Source of the DNA: CAWBQO01 sp963790965
Lineage (GTDB): Bacteria > Bacteroidota > Rhodothermia > Rhodothermales > DASSAV01
Length of the DNA stretch: 64,000 bases
Direction: 5' to 3'
NCBI GenBank assembly: GCA_963790965.1
Contig: CAWBQO010000002.1
Span: forward strand, 248,001-312,000
This document shows positions 25,273 through 33,410 of the stretch, piece by piece. Within the stretch, counting starts at the first letter, position 1; each line of letters begins with the position of its first letter. A program made the position numbers and the translations under genes. The notes below the pieces were generated by a model that saw only the letters and a list, made by a program, of their open reading frames with translations, was not told the DNA's origin and did no database searches.

Positions 25273-26397
25273 TCAGGCGTGAACCTTATGGTGGCGCACG
25301 ATCGCGAGCGTGAGAATGACCGTCGCGAGGCTCGCCAGTGCGGCAAGCGGCACGCGGATGTCCGCCGGCCCCGCGCCGCGCACGAGCACGGAGCGCATGA
25401 TCATAATGAACCATGCAACCGGGTTGAGCATGCTCAGGCGCTGCGCCCAGATCGGCATACTCTCCAGAGGCGTGAACAGGCCGCCGAGAAGGATGAAAAG
25501 AACGAAAAGAAACCACATGACGAACATCGCCTGCTGCTGCGTCTCGGTGAGGGTTGAAGTGAGCAGGCCGATGCCGAGCACGACAACGAGATAAATGCCC
25601 GCGCTGAAGAAGACGAGCGCAAGGCTACCCTGAATCGGGATGGCGAAGATCAATCTTGCCACCACCATCCCGCCTGCCAGCTCGCCCATGCCGAGGATCC
25701 AGAACGGCATCAGCTTGCCGACAATGAACTGGTACTTTTTGATGGGCGCGACGTTGAGTTGCTCGATCGTTCCGGTTTCCTTTTCGCGGACGATGTTCAT
25801 GGCGGTCAGCAGTCCGCCGATGATGGTCACGAGCAGCACAAGAATACCGGGCACCATGTAGGCCGGATAACTCATGTCCGCGTTGAACCAGTATCGCCCG
25901 ATCACCTCTACCCTTGGCTGATCCGGACCCGGAGGCGGCACCAACCCGCGCTCCGCCGCCAGTTCTTTACCGACGCTGCCGGTGATGGCCGTGACGTAGG
26001 CGAGCGCGATGCCCGCCGCCGCTCCATCCTCCGCGTCGATCGAAATCAGGACGGGGGACGGACCTTCGGTAAGCAAGCGCCGCTCGAATCCCCTGGGTAT
26101 CTCCAGGATCATGCCCGCGCGTCGGCGGAGGAGGTCTTCTTCGGCTAAACGGGCGGAGGCCGAGCGGCGCTCGATGCGGAAGTACCCGGAGGCTTCGAGC
26201 GCCTGCGCGAGCCGGTAGGAGGCCGTCGAGGCGTCAAGGTCTACGAGATGAACGCTCACATTGCGCACCTCGAACGTTGCTGCAAATCCGAGCACGACAA
26301 GCTGCAGCACCGGCATGATGACGATGATCGGCAGCATCGCCCGATTGCGGAAGATCTGCAGAAACTCCTTTTGAAGGATGTAAAGCACCGTGCGCAT
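25273..26397 (-). CDS. ABC-2 type permease (YbhR/YbhS-like)
   Basis: A 374-residue ABC-2 permease: one N-terminal helix (about 20-40), a periplasmic domain of about 140 residues, then five C-terminal helices. The NIVREKETGTIEQLNVAPI motif, typical of drug-export ABC-2 permeases, sits after the first C-terminal helix. It is the last gene of the seven-gene operon running from 32.0 to 25.3 kb. The start is the ATG of MRTVLYILQK, 5 bp after the previous permease stop. It probably forms a heterodimer with its upstream neighbour. The order matches E. coli ybhG-F-S-R. Confidence 0.9.
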   Translation of the reverse strand: MRTVLYILQKEFLQIFRNRAMLPIIVIMPVLQLVVLGFAATFEVRNVSVHLVDLDASTASYRLAQALEASGYFRIERRSASARLAEEDLLRRRAGMILEIPRGFERRLLTEGPSPVLISIDAEDGAAAGIALAYVTAITGSVGKELAAERGLVPPPGPDQPRVEVIGRYWFNADMSYPAYMVPGILVLLVTIIGGLLTAMNIVREKETGTIEQLNVAPIKKYQFIVGKLMPFWILGMGELAGGMVVARLIFAIPIQGSLALVFFSAGIYLVVVLGIGLLTSTLTETQQQAMFVMWFLFVLFILLGGLFTPLESMPIWAQRLSMLNPVAWFIMIMRSVLVRGAGPADIRVPLAALASLATVILTLAIVRHHKVHA

Positions 26398-26402
26398 GGC
26401 CG

Positions 26403-27545
26403 CTACCCGTCCAGGCGAATGTTCAGGCTCCGCACGCCCGCAATCAGCAGGAGGAGACACATGCCCCCCAGCACGGCGGTTTCCTTCCAGATGTACGCTA
26501 TCCCGAGGCCCTTCAGCATGATGCCGCGCAAGATGAGCAGAAACCACTTCGCCGGGACGATATTGCTGATCCACTGCAGCGGTTCGGGCATACTTGCTAT
26601 CGGAAAAATGAAGCCCGAGAGCAGCAGCGTCGGAAGGAGCAATCCGACGAGCGAAATCATCATGGCCGTCTGCTGACTCGACGTGCGGGTGGAAATGAGC
26701 ACGCCGAGCGCGAGCGCCGTGAGGATAAAAAGCAGGGACTCGAGCGCCAGCAGCACCGCGCTGCCCCGCATCGGCACGCCGAAGACGACGCGCGCCAGAA
26801 TGAGAATCGACGCGGCGTTGACCGAAGCAAGCGCCACGTACGGAACGACTTTGCCCGTGATGATTCCCAGCGGCCTCAGCGGCGAGACGAGCAGCGTCTC
26901 CATCGTGCCCGTCTCTTTCTCGCGCGCGATGGTGATGGACGTCATGAGCGCCGAAACGAGCATGAGGATGAACGCGGTCAGGCCGGGGACGAAGAGATAG
27001 ACACTTTCTAGCGTCTGGTTGAACCGCATCCGAACGACCGGCTCGACGCGCGGCGCGGCGGGAAGGCCGACCTTTTCGGCGGCAAACCCGCTTATGACCT
27101 GCGTCGCGTAGGCTTCAACGGTGCGCGCGTAATTGGGATCGGTCGCGTCCATCACAAGCTCAACTTGTGCAACGCCCTCGGAGGCAAGCCGCGCGGCAAA
27201 ATCGGGCGCTATGATCAGCGCCTGCTTCCCCTTTCCCGTGCGAAAGAACGCTTCGAGACCGGCTTCCGAGGGGAGGCGGTCAACAATATCAAATGTTTCC
27301 GTCGCGCCGAAGCGAGCCACGAGTTCCTGAGACAAGTAATCATTCGCGTGGTCGACGACGGCCAGATGCACGTCCGTCACTTCATTGCGGATGGCAAAGC
27401 CGAAAAGAAGCAGCTGAGCGAGCGGCATCCCGAAGAGGATGAGCAGCGTCCGCCGGTCACGCAGAATATGGCGGACTTCCTTCAGGATGAAGCCCCCGAG
27501 CGCGCTCCGGCGATGTGGGTCGATGTTTTCCTTTGGCGCGTTCAT
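26403..27545 (-). CDS. ABC-2 type permease (YbhS-like)
   Basis: A 380-residue permease with the same layout as its neighbour: cytoplasmic start, first helix about 35-53 (LLILFGMPLAQLLLFGFAI), large periplasmic domain, five C-terminal helices, and the TIAREKETGTMETLLVSPL motif. The two permeases share the pattern but are diverged, as expected for a heterodimer. Its ATG overlaps the stop of the ATPase gene upstream (ATGA, 27542-27545). The family exports drugs or large hydrophobic molecules across the inner membrane; the substrate here is not visible. Confidence 0.92.
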   Translation of the reverse strand: MNAPKENIDPHRRSALGGFILKEVRHILRDRRTLLILFGMPLAQLLLFGFAIRNEVTDVHLAVVDHANDYLSQELVARFGATETFDIVDRLPSEAGLEAFFRTGKGKQALIIAPDFAARLASEGVAQVELVMDATDPNYARTVEAYATQVISGFAAEKVGLPAAPRVEPVVRMRFNQTLESVYLFVPGLTAFILMLVSALMTSITIAREKETGTMETLLVSPLRPLGIITGKVVPYVALASVNAASILILARVVFGVPMRGSAVLLALESLLFILTALALGVLISTRTSSQQTAMMISLVGLLLPTLLLSGFIFPIASMPEPLQWISNIVPAKWFLLILRGIMLKGLGIAYIWKETAVLGGMCLLLLIAGVRSLNIRLDG

Positions 27546-28282
27546 GCACGGGCACCGGAAGCGGCGGGGCGGGCCAGGCGGAGGAAAACTTCGTCCATAG
27601 AGGCGGCTTCGTACGCCCTCTTCAGCTCACCGGGCGTGCCGTAAGCCTCGATTCGCCCGTCCACCATAATGGAGATGCGGTCGCAGTAGGCGGCCTCGTC
27701 CATGTAGTGCGTCGTGACGAGAACGGTTGTGCCGGAAGCCGCTTCCTCGTAGATCATCTCCCAGAACTGTCGCCGGGTGATCGGGTCCACGCCGCCGGTC
27801 GGCTCGTCCAGAAAGATGACGCTCGGGCGATGCAGCACCGCGACGGAAAAAGCGAGTTTCTGATTCCATCCGGGCGGCAGCGACCCCACCAGCGCATGCT
27901 GCACGCCCTGCAAGCCAAGGCGCTCAACCAGCCGATCCGTGCGCTCTTTGATTTCCGACTTGCTCAGGCCGTATATACCCCCGAAGAAGCGCGTGTTCTC
28001 GCGAACGGTAAGGTCCGGGTAGAGCGAGAACCGCTGACTCATGTACCCTATGCGGGCCTTGATCTCCTCGGGTTCGCGGCTCACGTCGAACCCTGCAACG
28101 GAAGCCTGCCCGGACGTCGGTGCCAGCAGGCCGGTCAGCAATCTGATGGCTGTGGTCTTGCCCGCGCCGTTGGCCCCGAGGAAGCCGAGGATTTCGCCGG
28201 CTTCCACGGAGAAGGAGATGCCGTCAACAGCGGTGAAGGTGCCAAACTGCTTTGTGAGATCCTGTACGTCGATGACTTTCAT
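27542..28282 (-). CDS. ABC transporter ATP-binding protein with degenerate signature (second half of YbhF-like pair)
   Basis: A 246-residue nucleotide-binding domain. Walker A GANGAGKT is at 36-43, Walker B VIFLDE at 155-160, and the H-loop H192 in TTHYMDEA is intact. The signature is LPPGW (135-139) instead of LSGGQ, as in the second half of YbhF/YhiH proteins. The E160 catalytic base is present. It overlaps both neighbours by four bases and so is made in step with them. It probably dimerises with the preceding ATPase rather than with itself, because a homodimer would have two degenerate signatures. Confidence 0.92.
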   Translation of the reverse strand: MKVIDVQDLTKQFGTFTAVDGISFSVEAGEILGFLGANGAGKTTAIRLLTGLLAPTSGQASVAGFDVSREPEEIKARIGYMSQRFSLYPDLTVRENTRFFGGIYGLSKSEIKERTDRLVERLGLQGVQHALVGSLPPGWNQKLAFSVAVLHRPSVIFLDEPTGGVDPITRRQFWEMIYEEAASGTTVLVTTHYMDEAAYCDRISIMVDGRIEAYGTPGELKRAYEAASMDEVFLRLARPAASGARA

Positions 28283-29241
28283 GCGGCAGTCCCTGTTTCG
28301 CTCAGAAGGGCGATGAAAGCATCTTCGACCGTCGGCTCGATGGGACGCACGAGCGCGTCCGCAACTCCATTTTCGCTCAGGTAGGCGCGAAGGTCGTCCG
28401 GGTCGGCGCTGGGCCGGCGGTCCGCGTAGTGGAATGTTTCGCCAAACGGCTGCACGGAGGCGGCGTGCGGGTAGTCGCGCAGCAGCGCGGCGAGGCGGAC
28501 GCGGCCGGACGCGGACACGGCCAGCAGCGGCTGCCGAAATCCGGCCGCTACGGCCTTCGGCGTGTTCGCCTCGGAAAGTTTTCCGTTTTGCATCAGCGCG
28601 ATGCGGTCGCAGCGGGAGGCTTCGTCCATGTACGGCGTAGAGACGAGAATGGTAAGGCCTCGCTCACGCAGCCGGGCAAGCATCTCCCAGAACTCGACGC
28701 GAGAGACGGCATCGACGCCGGTGGTCGGCTCGTCGAGGAAGAGCAATTCCGGCTCGTGGATGAGCGCGCAGCTAAGCGCAAGCTTCTGCTTCATGCCGCC
28801 CGAAAGCGCCGCCGCCCGCCGGTCCTTAAACGGCTCGATCTGCCGGTATATGTCCTTTATCAGTTCGTAATTCTCCTCCAGACTCGTCCCGAACACCGAC
28901 GCGAAGAAGCGCACGTTCTCTTCGACCGTTAGATCCGGGTAAAGCGAAAAGCGTCCGGGCATATAGCCGACGCGGCGGCGCACTTCCCGGAAGTCGCGCT
29001 GCACGTCGAAGCCGAGCACGCGCGCGGCACCGGCGTCGGGCAGGAGCAGCGTAAGCAGGAGCCGGAAAAGCGTGGTTTTCCCCGCGCCGTCAGGACCGAT
29101 GAGTCCGAAGATCTCGCCCGGCCGAAGGCTGAGGAAAGCCTGATCGACGGCAGTCGTTTTGCCGAAGCGCCGGGTGAGTCCTTCGGCCCACAGCGGCGGC
29201 TCCGCGCCCGGGGGCGCTGAGGCTTGCGGTCTAAGGCTCAT
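28279..29241 (-). CDS. ABC transporter ATP-binding protein with degenerate H-loop (first half of YbhF-like pair)
   Basis: A 320-residue ATPase. Walker A GPDGAGKT is at 49-56, an intact LSGGM signature at 146-150 and Walker B LLFLDE at 166-171. The H-loop position holds Pro203 (STPYMDEA) instead of His. The C-terminal 90 residues form an extension seen in drug-export ATPases. In E. coli YbhF the two ATPases are one fused polypeptide; here they are separate genes overlapping by ATGA. Its start lies inside the last codons of the membrane-fusion gene (11-bp overlap). Confidence 0.92.
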   Translation of the reverse strand: MSLRPQASAPPGAEPPLWAEGLTRRFGKTTAVDQAFLSLRPGEIFGLIGPDGAGKTTLFRLLLTLLLPDAGAARVLGFDVQRDFREVRRRVGYMPGRFSLYPDLTVEENVRFFASVFGTSLEENYELIKDIYRQIEPFKDRRAAALSGGMKQKLALSCALIHEPELLFLDEPTTGVDAVSRVEFWEMLARLRERGLTILVSTPYMDEASRCDRIALMQNGKLSEANTPKAVAAGFRQPLLAVSASGRVRLAALLRDYPHAASVQPFGETFHYADRRPSADPDDLRAYLSENGVADALVRPIEPTVEDAFIALLSETGTAA

Positions 29242-30136
29242 CGATCAGCACCTCTCCGGGCATTCCGATCTTCAGAAGCCCGGACGCATTCGGCACTCGA
29301 ATTTTCACGGCGTAGACATGCGTGACGCGCTCTTCCTTCGTCTGCACCGCGCGCGGCGTGAACTCCGACCTCGAAGCAATCCACGTGATCGTGCCCGGAA
29401 GCGTCTTGTACCCCGTCGCTCCGGAATCCACGCGAACATGGACGCGCTGCCCGATGTGAAGCCGGGAAACCTGCCCACCGGCGAAGTAGGCGCGAAGCGT
29501 AAGCGTATCGAGCGGCGCGATCCGGTAGAGCGGCTTGCCGGGCGCAGTAAGTTCGTACCGCTCCGCGTACTTCTGCAGGACCGTACCCGCAACAGGATTT
29601 ACGATGCGACTCCGGGAAAGCCGGTCGCCTACCTGCTGCCGCTTGGCGAGGCTTACGTCAAGCTCGCTCAGCACCGAGGCGTTCTGAGTCCGCACCGCGG
29701 CGATGCGTTCCTGAAGCACCGCCACCTGCCCTTCCGCTTCATCGAGCTGCTGAGACGGCGCGGCGCTGTCGCGCACGAGCTGCGCCAACCGCGCGCGCTC
29801 GCGCTCGGCGGTGCGAAGCTGCGCCTCCAGCACCTGTATTTCCGCCAGCGCACCGCGCGCCCGCGAGCGAACGACCTTCTCCCCGGCCGCGATTTCCTGC
29901 CGCTGCAGGGCGAGTTGTACGGTGTCGATCAGGCCGACCGTTGCGCCCCGGCGCAGGTTTTCTCCTTCCTGCACGTCGAACTGCAGGAGCTGCCCGGATG
30001 CCTCTGCAGAAATGAGCACTTCGTCCGCTTCGAAGTTGCCGTAAGCATCGCTCTCCGCCTCGCCGCTACCGCACGCGGCGACGAGCATGACCGCCGGGAG
30101 AACGCACAAGCGTAGGGACAGCAGCAATTTGTTCAT
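29231..30136 (-). CDS. HlyD-type membrane-fusion lipoprotein (YbhG-like)
   Basis: A 301-residue periplasmic adaptor. The start MNKLLLSLRL leads to a VAAC lipobox (Cys22), so it is probably anchored in the inner membrane by lipid. A split lipoyl/barrel-sandwich domain (about 38-75 and 175-205) brackets a long alpha-hairpin coiled coil (about 80-165) of the kind that docks onto TolC. A beta-barrel domain follows. It bridges the ABC pump and the outer-membrane channel encoded just upstream. The ATG at 30136 is chosen for the signal peptide; an upstream frame extension is not protein-like. Confidence 0.92.
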   Translation of the reverse strand: MNKLLLSLRLCVLPAVMLVAACGSGEAESDAYGNFEADEVLISAEASGQLLQFDVQEGENLRRGATVGLIDTVQLALQRQEIAAGEKVVRSRARGALAEIQVLEAQLRTAERERARLAQLVRDSAAPSQQLDEAEGQVAVLQERIAAVRTQNASVLSELDVSLAKRQQVGDRLSRSRIVNPVAGTVLQKYAERYELTAPGKPLYRIAPLDTLTLRAYFAGGQVSRLHIGQRVHVRVDSGATGYKTLPGTITWIASRSEFTPRAVQTKEERVTHVYAVKIRVPNASGLLKIGMPGEVLIDEP

Positions 30137-30170
30137 AACGAATGGGCGCCACGCGAGCGCAGAGAGGGTT

Positions 30171-31424
30171 TCATTCAAGTTCCTGCCCCAGCAGGGTCGC
30201 GAGTCCAACCCGTGCCTGCAGGAGCTGGATGCGGTGCTCGTCGCGGGCAAGGCGCGCCCGATGCGCTTCATTTTCTGCCTCCACGTAGACGGACGCCGTG
30301 GCGGTGCCCCTTTCCAGTCGAATGGCCGTCTCACGGGCAATGGCCTCCCGCAGCGCCACGATCTCATCGTCAAGGCGGATCACGGAGGAGAGCCGGTCCA
30401 TGTCCGAAAGCGCCGCGGCACGCGCGCGGGCCAGTTCATCGGTGAAGGCCGCCTCCTGCGTGTCGACGAGTCGTTCTTGCATAGCGAGGATCTGCCGTTC
30501 GCGCCCGGTCTGCCCCCAGTCCAGAGGTGCCCAGCGGAGCCGAAGGCCTCCCTGCCAGAAGCCGTGCAGATCGTCGTTGAAGAAGTCGTAGCCGGGACGG
30601 CCAAACCCCCCTTGTACAAACGCGGACGCTTGCGGAAGCAGGCGCGAGCGGAGCATCGAGGATCGGAGCGCGAGGCTTTCCCGCCGCCGCTCGAAAAGGC
30701 CATACTCCAGCCGCCCGTCGGGCTTGTCTGGCACCGGCACAACCGACGCAGGGGCAACCAGGACGGCATCCGCCGTGAGCGGCCGGCCCGTGAGCAGGGC
30801 AAGCCGTTCGAGGGCCGAGGCGCGCCGAGCGGCCAGCTCGACTTCCTGTTGCTGAACGCGGAGCCGCTCCACCCGGAGCGCATCGACTTCGCTCGGCAGC
30901 GCAACACCCGCCTGCAGCCGGGCACGCAGCGTCCGGAGGCGCACGTCCAGGTTTTCGCCCAGGATTTCCAGGGATGCCGTGCCCGCGTCGGCAAGGAGGA
31001 CGCCCATATACGCAGCATTTACGGCTTCGCGGAGCCTGTCGAGTTCGACGAGGATCGCCTGCTCCTCGACCTCCATCTGAGCGCGTTCGGCGGCAAGACC
31101 CGCTGCCGTGGCCCCGCCGTCGTAAAGCGTCTGCTCGGCGTTCAGGATGGCGCTGTAATGATCCTTGCTGAACTCGGGCAGACGCCCACCCGGCAGGCTG
31201 AACGGCAATTGGGGCACCTCCGACTGGTAAGTGGCCGATCCAGCGCCTGAAAGCTGCGGACGCCAGACGTTGCGGATGTTCGCTCTGCGCAGCGCCGAAA
31301 GCTGCTCCTGTAGCGCCAGCTGGCTGAAGCGGGCGTCTGAACGGATCGCCTCGCGCTGCAGATCGGCGAGCCGCAGCGTATCGGGTGGACTGATCCAGAG
31401 CAGGAGCGCGAAGATCCACGTCAT
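30171..31424 (-). CDS. TolC-family outer-membrane efflux protein
   Basis: A 417-residue outer-membrane factor. A short hydrophobic leader is followed by two internally similar halves of long amphipathic helices. Typical strings are TLRLADLQREAIRSDARFSQ at the start and YDGGATAAGLAAERAQ in the first half; RWAPLDWGQTGRERQ is its counterpart in the second. It provides the exit duct for the pump. The ATG overlaps the stop of the tetR-family gene (ATGA, 31421-31424), tying expression of the whole exporter to the repressor gene. Confidence 0.9.
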   Translation of the reverse strand: MTWIFALLLWISPPDTLRLADLQREAIRSDARFSQLALQEQLSALRRANIRNVWRPQLSGAGSATYQSEVPQLPFSLPGGRLPEFSKDHYSAILNAEQTLYDGGATAAGLAAERAQMEVEEQAILVELDRLREAVNAAYMGVLLADAGTASLEILGENLDVRLRTLRARLQAGVALPSEVDALRVERLRVQQQEVELAARRASALERLALLTGRPLTADAVLVAPASVVPVPDKPDGRLEYGLFERRRESLALRSSMLRSRLLPQASAFVQGGFGRPGYDFFNDDLHGFWQGGLRLRWAPLDWGQTGRERQILAMQERLVDTQEAAFTDELARARAAALSDMDRLSSVIRLDDEIVALREAIARETAIRLERGTATASVYVEAENEAHRARLARDEHRIQLLQARVGLATLLGQELE

Positions 31425-32026
31425 GGTCGTAGCCCGTTCAAGAAGAAGTCGGCCAGCGTGGCCCGGCGCTCCGCGACGAAGGCGTCGAAGCGGTCGCCCT
31501 CCACGCCGAGGATTGCGCCAAGCATCGGACGCGCGAGGAACGGGAAGACGCAAAGGCCCAGCAGGTTCACGATGAACTGCTCCGTGCTGATCGGACGCAT
31601 CCTTCCGGCCTGAACCTCTTCCTCAATCTGCCGGCTCAGTTGGGCCGTGTCGAAAGGCACGAGCGGCCGAACGATCTCCTGAAGGCGTCCGGGATTCCGG
31701 CTCATCTCGGAAAGAACAAAGCCCACCACAAACGGCTGCTCGCTCATCAGGTCGAGGTACGTGTGGACGAGCTTTTCCACCTTCGCGGGCAGCGGTTCGT
31801 CGCCCGAAAACGCGAGCGCGATGCTACCGAACACGTGCGGAGCCACGCCGCGGAAGACGGACTCAAACAGGAGGTCCTTGCTGCGAAAGTAATAGTGCAA
31901 CATCGCCTTGTTGATGCCTGCGCGGTCCGCAATGTCCTGCATCCGGCTTCCGGCAAAACCGCGCTCGATGAACACCGCGCGTGCGGCTTCAAAGATCTTC
32001 TTTTCGGTGTCGGGTTCTTTGTCCAT
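31421..32026 (-). CDS. TetR-family transcriptional regulator
   Basis: A 201-residue regulator. The N-terminal helix-turn-helix (about residues 8-52) has the typical IFEAARAVFIERGFAGSRMQ, DIADRAGINKAMLHYYFRSK and LLFESVF pattern. The remainder is a ligand-binding helical domain ending in a region like TetR_C. It is the first gene of the efflux operon, in the place of E. coli cecR (ybiH) beside ybhGFSR. A perfect palindrome 13 bp upstream of its start is the likely operator, implying autorepression relieved by the exported compound. Confidence 0.93.
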   Translation of the reverse strand: MDKEPDTEKKIFEAARAVFIERGFAGSRMQDIADRAGINKAMLHYYFRSKDLLFESVFRGVAPHVFGSIALAFSGDEPLPAKVEKLVHTYLDLMSEQPFVVGFVLSEMSRNPGRLQEIVRPLVPFDTAQLSRQIEEEVQAGRMRPISTEQFIVNLLGLCVFPFLARPMLGAILGVEGDRFDAFVAERRATLADFFLNGLRP

Positions 32027-32038
32027 GCGCCCTGTCGA

Positions 32039-32067
32039 TTAACCACGTGGTTAAACTACTTAGTTAA
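32039..32067. promoter_or_regulatory. Probable TetR operator: palindrome plus overlapping imperfect copy
   Basis: TTAACCACGTGGTTAA (32039-32054) is a perfect 16-bp palindrome. It shares its last TTAA with a second, imperfect palindrome TTAAACTACTTAGTTAA (32051-32067). The first begins 13 bp upstream of the tetR start codon. Such sites fit dimeric TetR binding and would also overlap the promoter of the operon. aroB starts about 128 bp away on the other strand. Confidence 0.7.
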
Positions 32068-32194
32068 TTTGCGAAAGTCAAGCGACAACGTGAAATCGAG
32101 CCAGAAAAACTTGCGGTCCGGGAAGGGCGTACTTGTTTGGACACTGAGGGGCGACTGGAGTATGTTGCCTCTCCACCTATCCAGCCCCTCGAGA

Positions 32195-33292
32195 ATGCCG
32201 ACAGACCCCACGCTTGATCCGATTACCGTAGCAGCCCCCGGGGGAGCCTACAGCATTGTTTTCGATGCGCTTGAGCGCCTGCCAAACCATCTTGCCACAG
32301 CCGGGCTTCGCCGGGGCCGCTGCCTGGTCGTCACGGACGAGCACGTGCAGCGACGCTACCTCGCAGGCGTATTGGCGGCGCTTCAACAGAGCGGCTGGGA
32401 GGGCCAGGCCATTGTCCTCCCTCCGGGAGAAGAATCAAAATCCTACGGCCGGCTTCACGAGATCTACGACCGTGCGCTTTCGTGGGGCATTGACCGGAAG
32501 ACGCCGGTGCTTGCGCTCGGCGGCGGCGTCGTCGGCGACCTCGCGGGCTTCGCCGCCGCCACGCTGCTTCGAGGTCTACCTTTCGTTCAGATCCCCACGA
32601 CGGTCATCGCTCAGGTCGATAGCGCGATCGGCGGCAAGACGGGCATCAACCATTCAGCGGGAAAGAACCTCATTGGTGCCTTCCACCAGCCTGCGCTCGT
32701 CCTGGCCGACGTTTTAACGCTCGATACGCTGACCGATCGCGACTATGCCAGCGGCCTCGCCGAGGCCGTCAAGCACGCCATCATTGCGGACGAAGCGCTC
32801 TTCGGATGGGCAAGCGACCACATTGACCGCTTGCTCGGACGCGACCGGAGCGTACTGCCGCACTTCATCCACCGAGCCGTGCGTATAAAGGCGTCTGTGG
32901 TTGAGGAAGACGAGCGCGAAACGGGCCGGCGCGCAATCCTCAACTTCGGCCACACGTTTGCGCACGCCATCGAGAAGGTGGCGGGCTACGGCCGGTTCAC
33001 GCACGGCGAGGCCGTTGTTACAGGGATGCGGGCGGCAACGTGGCTTTCGCACCAACTCCATCCAGGCGTCCCCCGCGACGCTATTGACAACCTGCTCAGC
33101 CGCATTCCTGTCCAAGGATCGCTCCGCGGCATGAACGCGGAGTCGCTCCGAGTGTCCATGTTTAGCGACAAGAAGACGGAAGGGGGGCAGCTGCGCCTCG
33201 TTCTCATCGACCAACTCGGCCATGCTTATGTGCGCGAGGACGTTCCTATGGCGACTGTCGAGGAGGCCTGGGCTTACGTCTGCGCGCTGTAG
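32195..33292 (+). CDS. aroB: 3-dehydroquinate synthase
   Basis: NAD-dependent cyclase converting DAHP to 3-dehydroquinate in the shikimate pathway. The 365-residue protein has the ALGGGVVGDLAGFAAATLLRG nucleotide-binding stretch, VDSAIGGKTGIN, the zinc ligand region EAVKHAII, and NFGHTFAHAIE with HGEAV metal ligands. I chose the ATG at 32195; two in-frame starts upstream (for example 32162) are possible, but the sequence there overlaps the region between operator and gene. It is divergent from the efflux operon. Confidence 0.95.
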   Translation: MPTDPTLDPITVAAPGGAYSIVFDALERLPNHLATAGLRRGRCLVVTDEHVQRRYLAGVLAALQQSGWEGQAIVLPPGEESKSYGRLHEIYDRALSWGIDRKTPVLALGGGVVGDLAGFAAATLLRGLPFVQIPTTVIAQVDSAIGGKTGINHSAGKNLIGAFHQPALVLADVLTLDTLTDRDYASGLAEAVKHAIIADEALFGWASDHIDRLLGRDRSVLPHFIHRAVRIKASVVEEDERETGRRAILNFGHTFAHAIEKVAGYGRFTHGEAVVTGMRAATWLSHQLHPGVPRDAIDNLLSRIPVQGSLRGMNAESLRVSMFSDKKTEGGQLRLVLIDQLGHAYVREDVPMATVEEAWAYVCAL

Positions 33293-33410
33293 CGGGTGAA
33301 AGGGTTCCGGGTCACGAAAGCGCCTTATCTTCAGGCATCGTTGTTGTTGATTTCATAGATCTTATGTTCTCCCGCGCAGCCTTCCGCGTGCGCTTCGTTT
33401 TACTTTTGCC

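Noticed and set aside
31640..32194. An N-terminal extension of aroB reaching into the tetR region
   Set aside because: It would overlap the TetR gene antisense and cross the operator; AroB motifs begin only after 32195.
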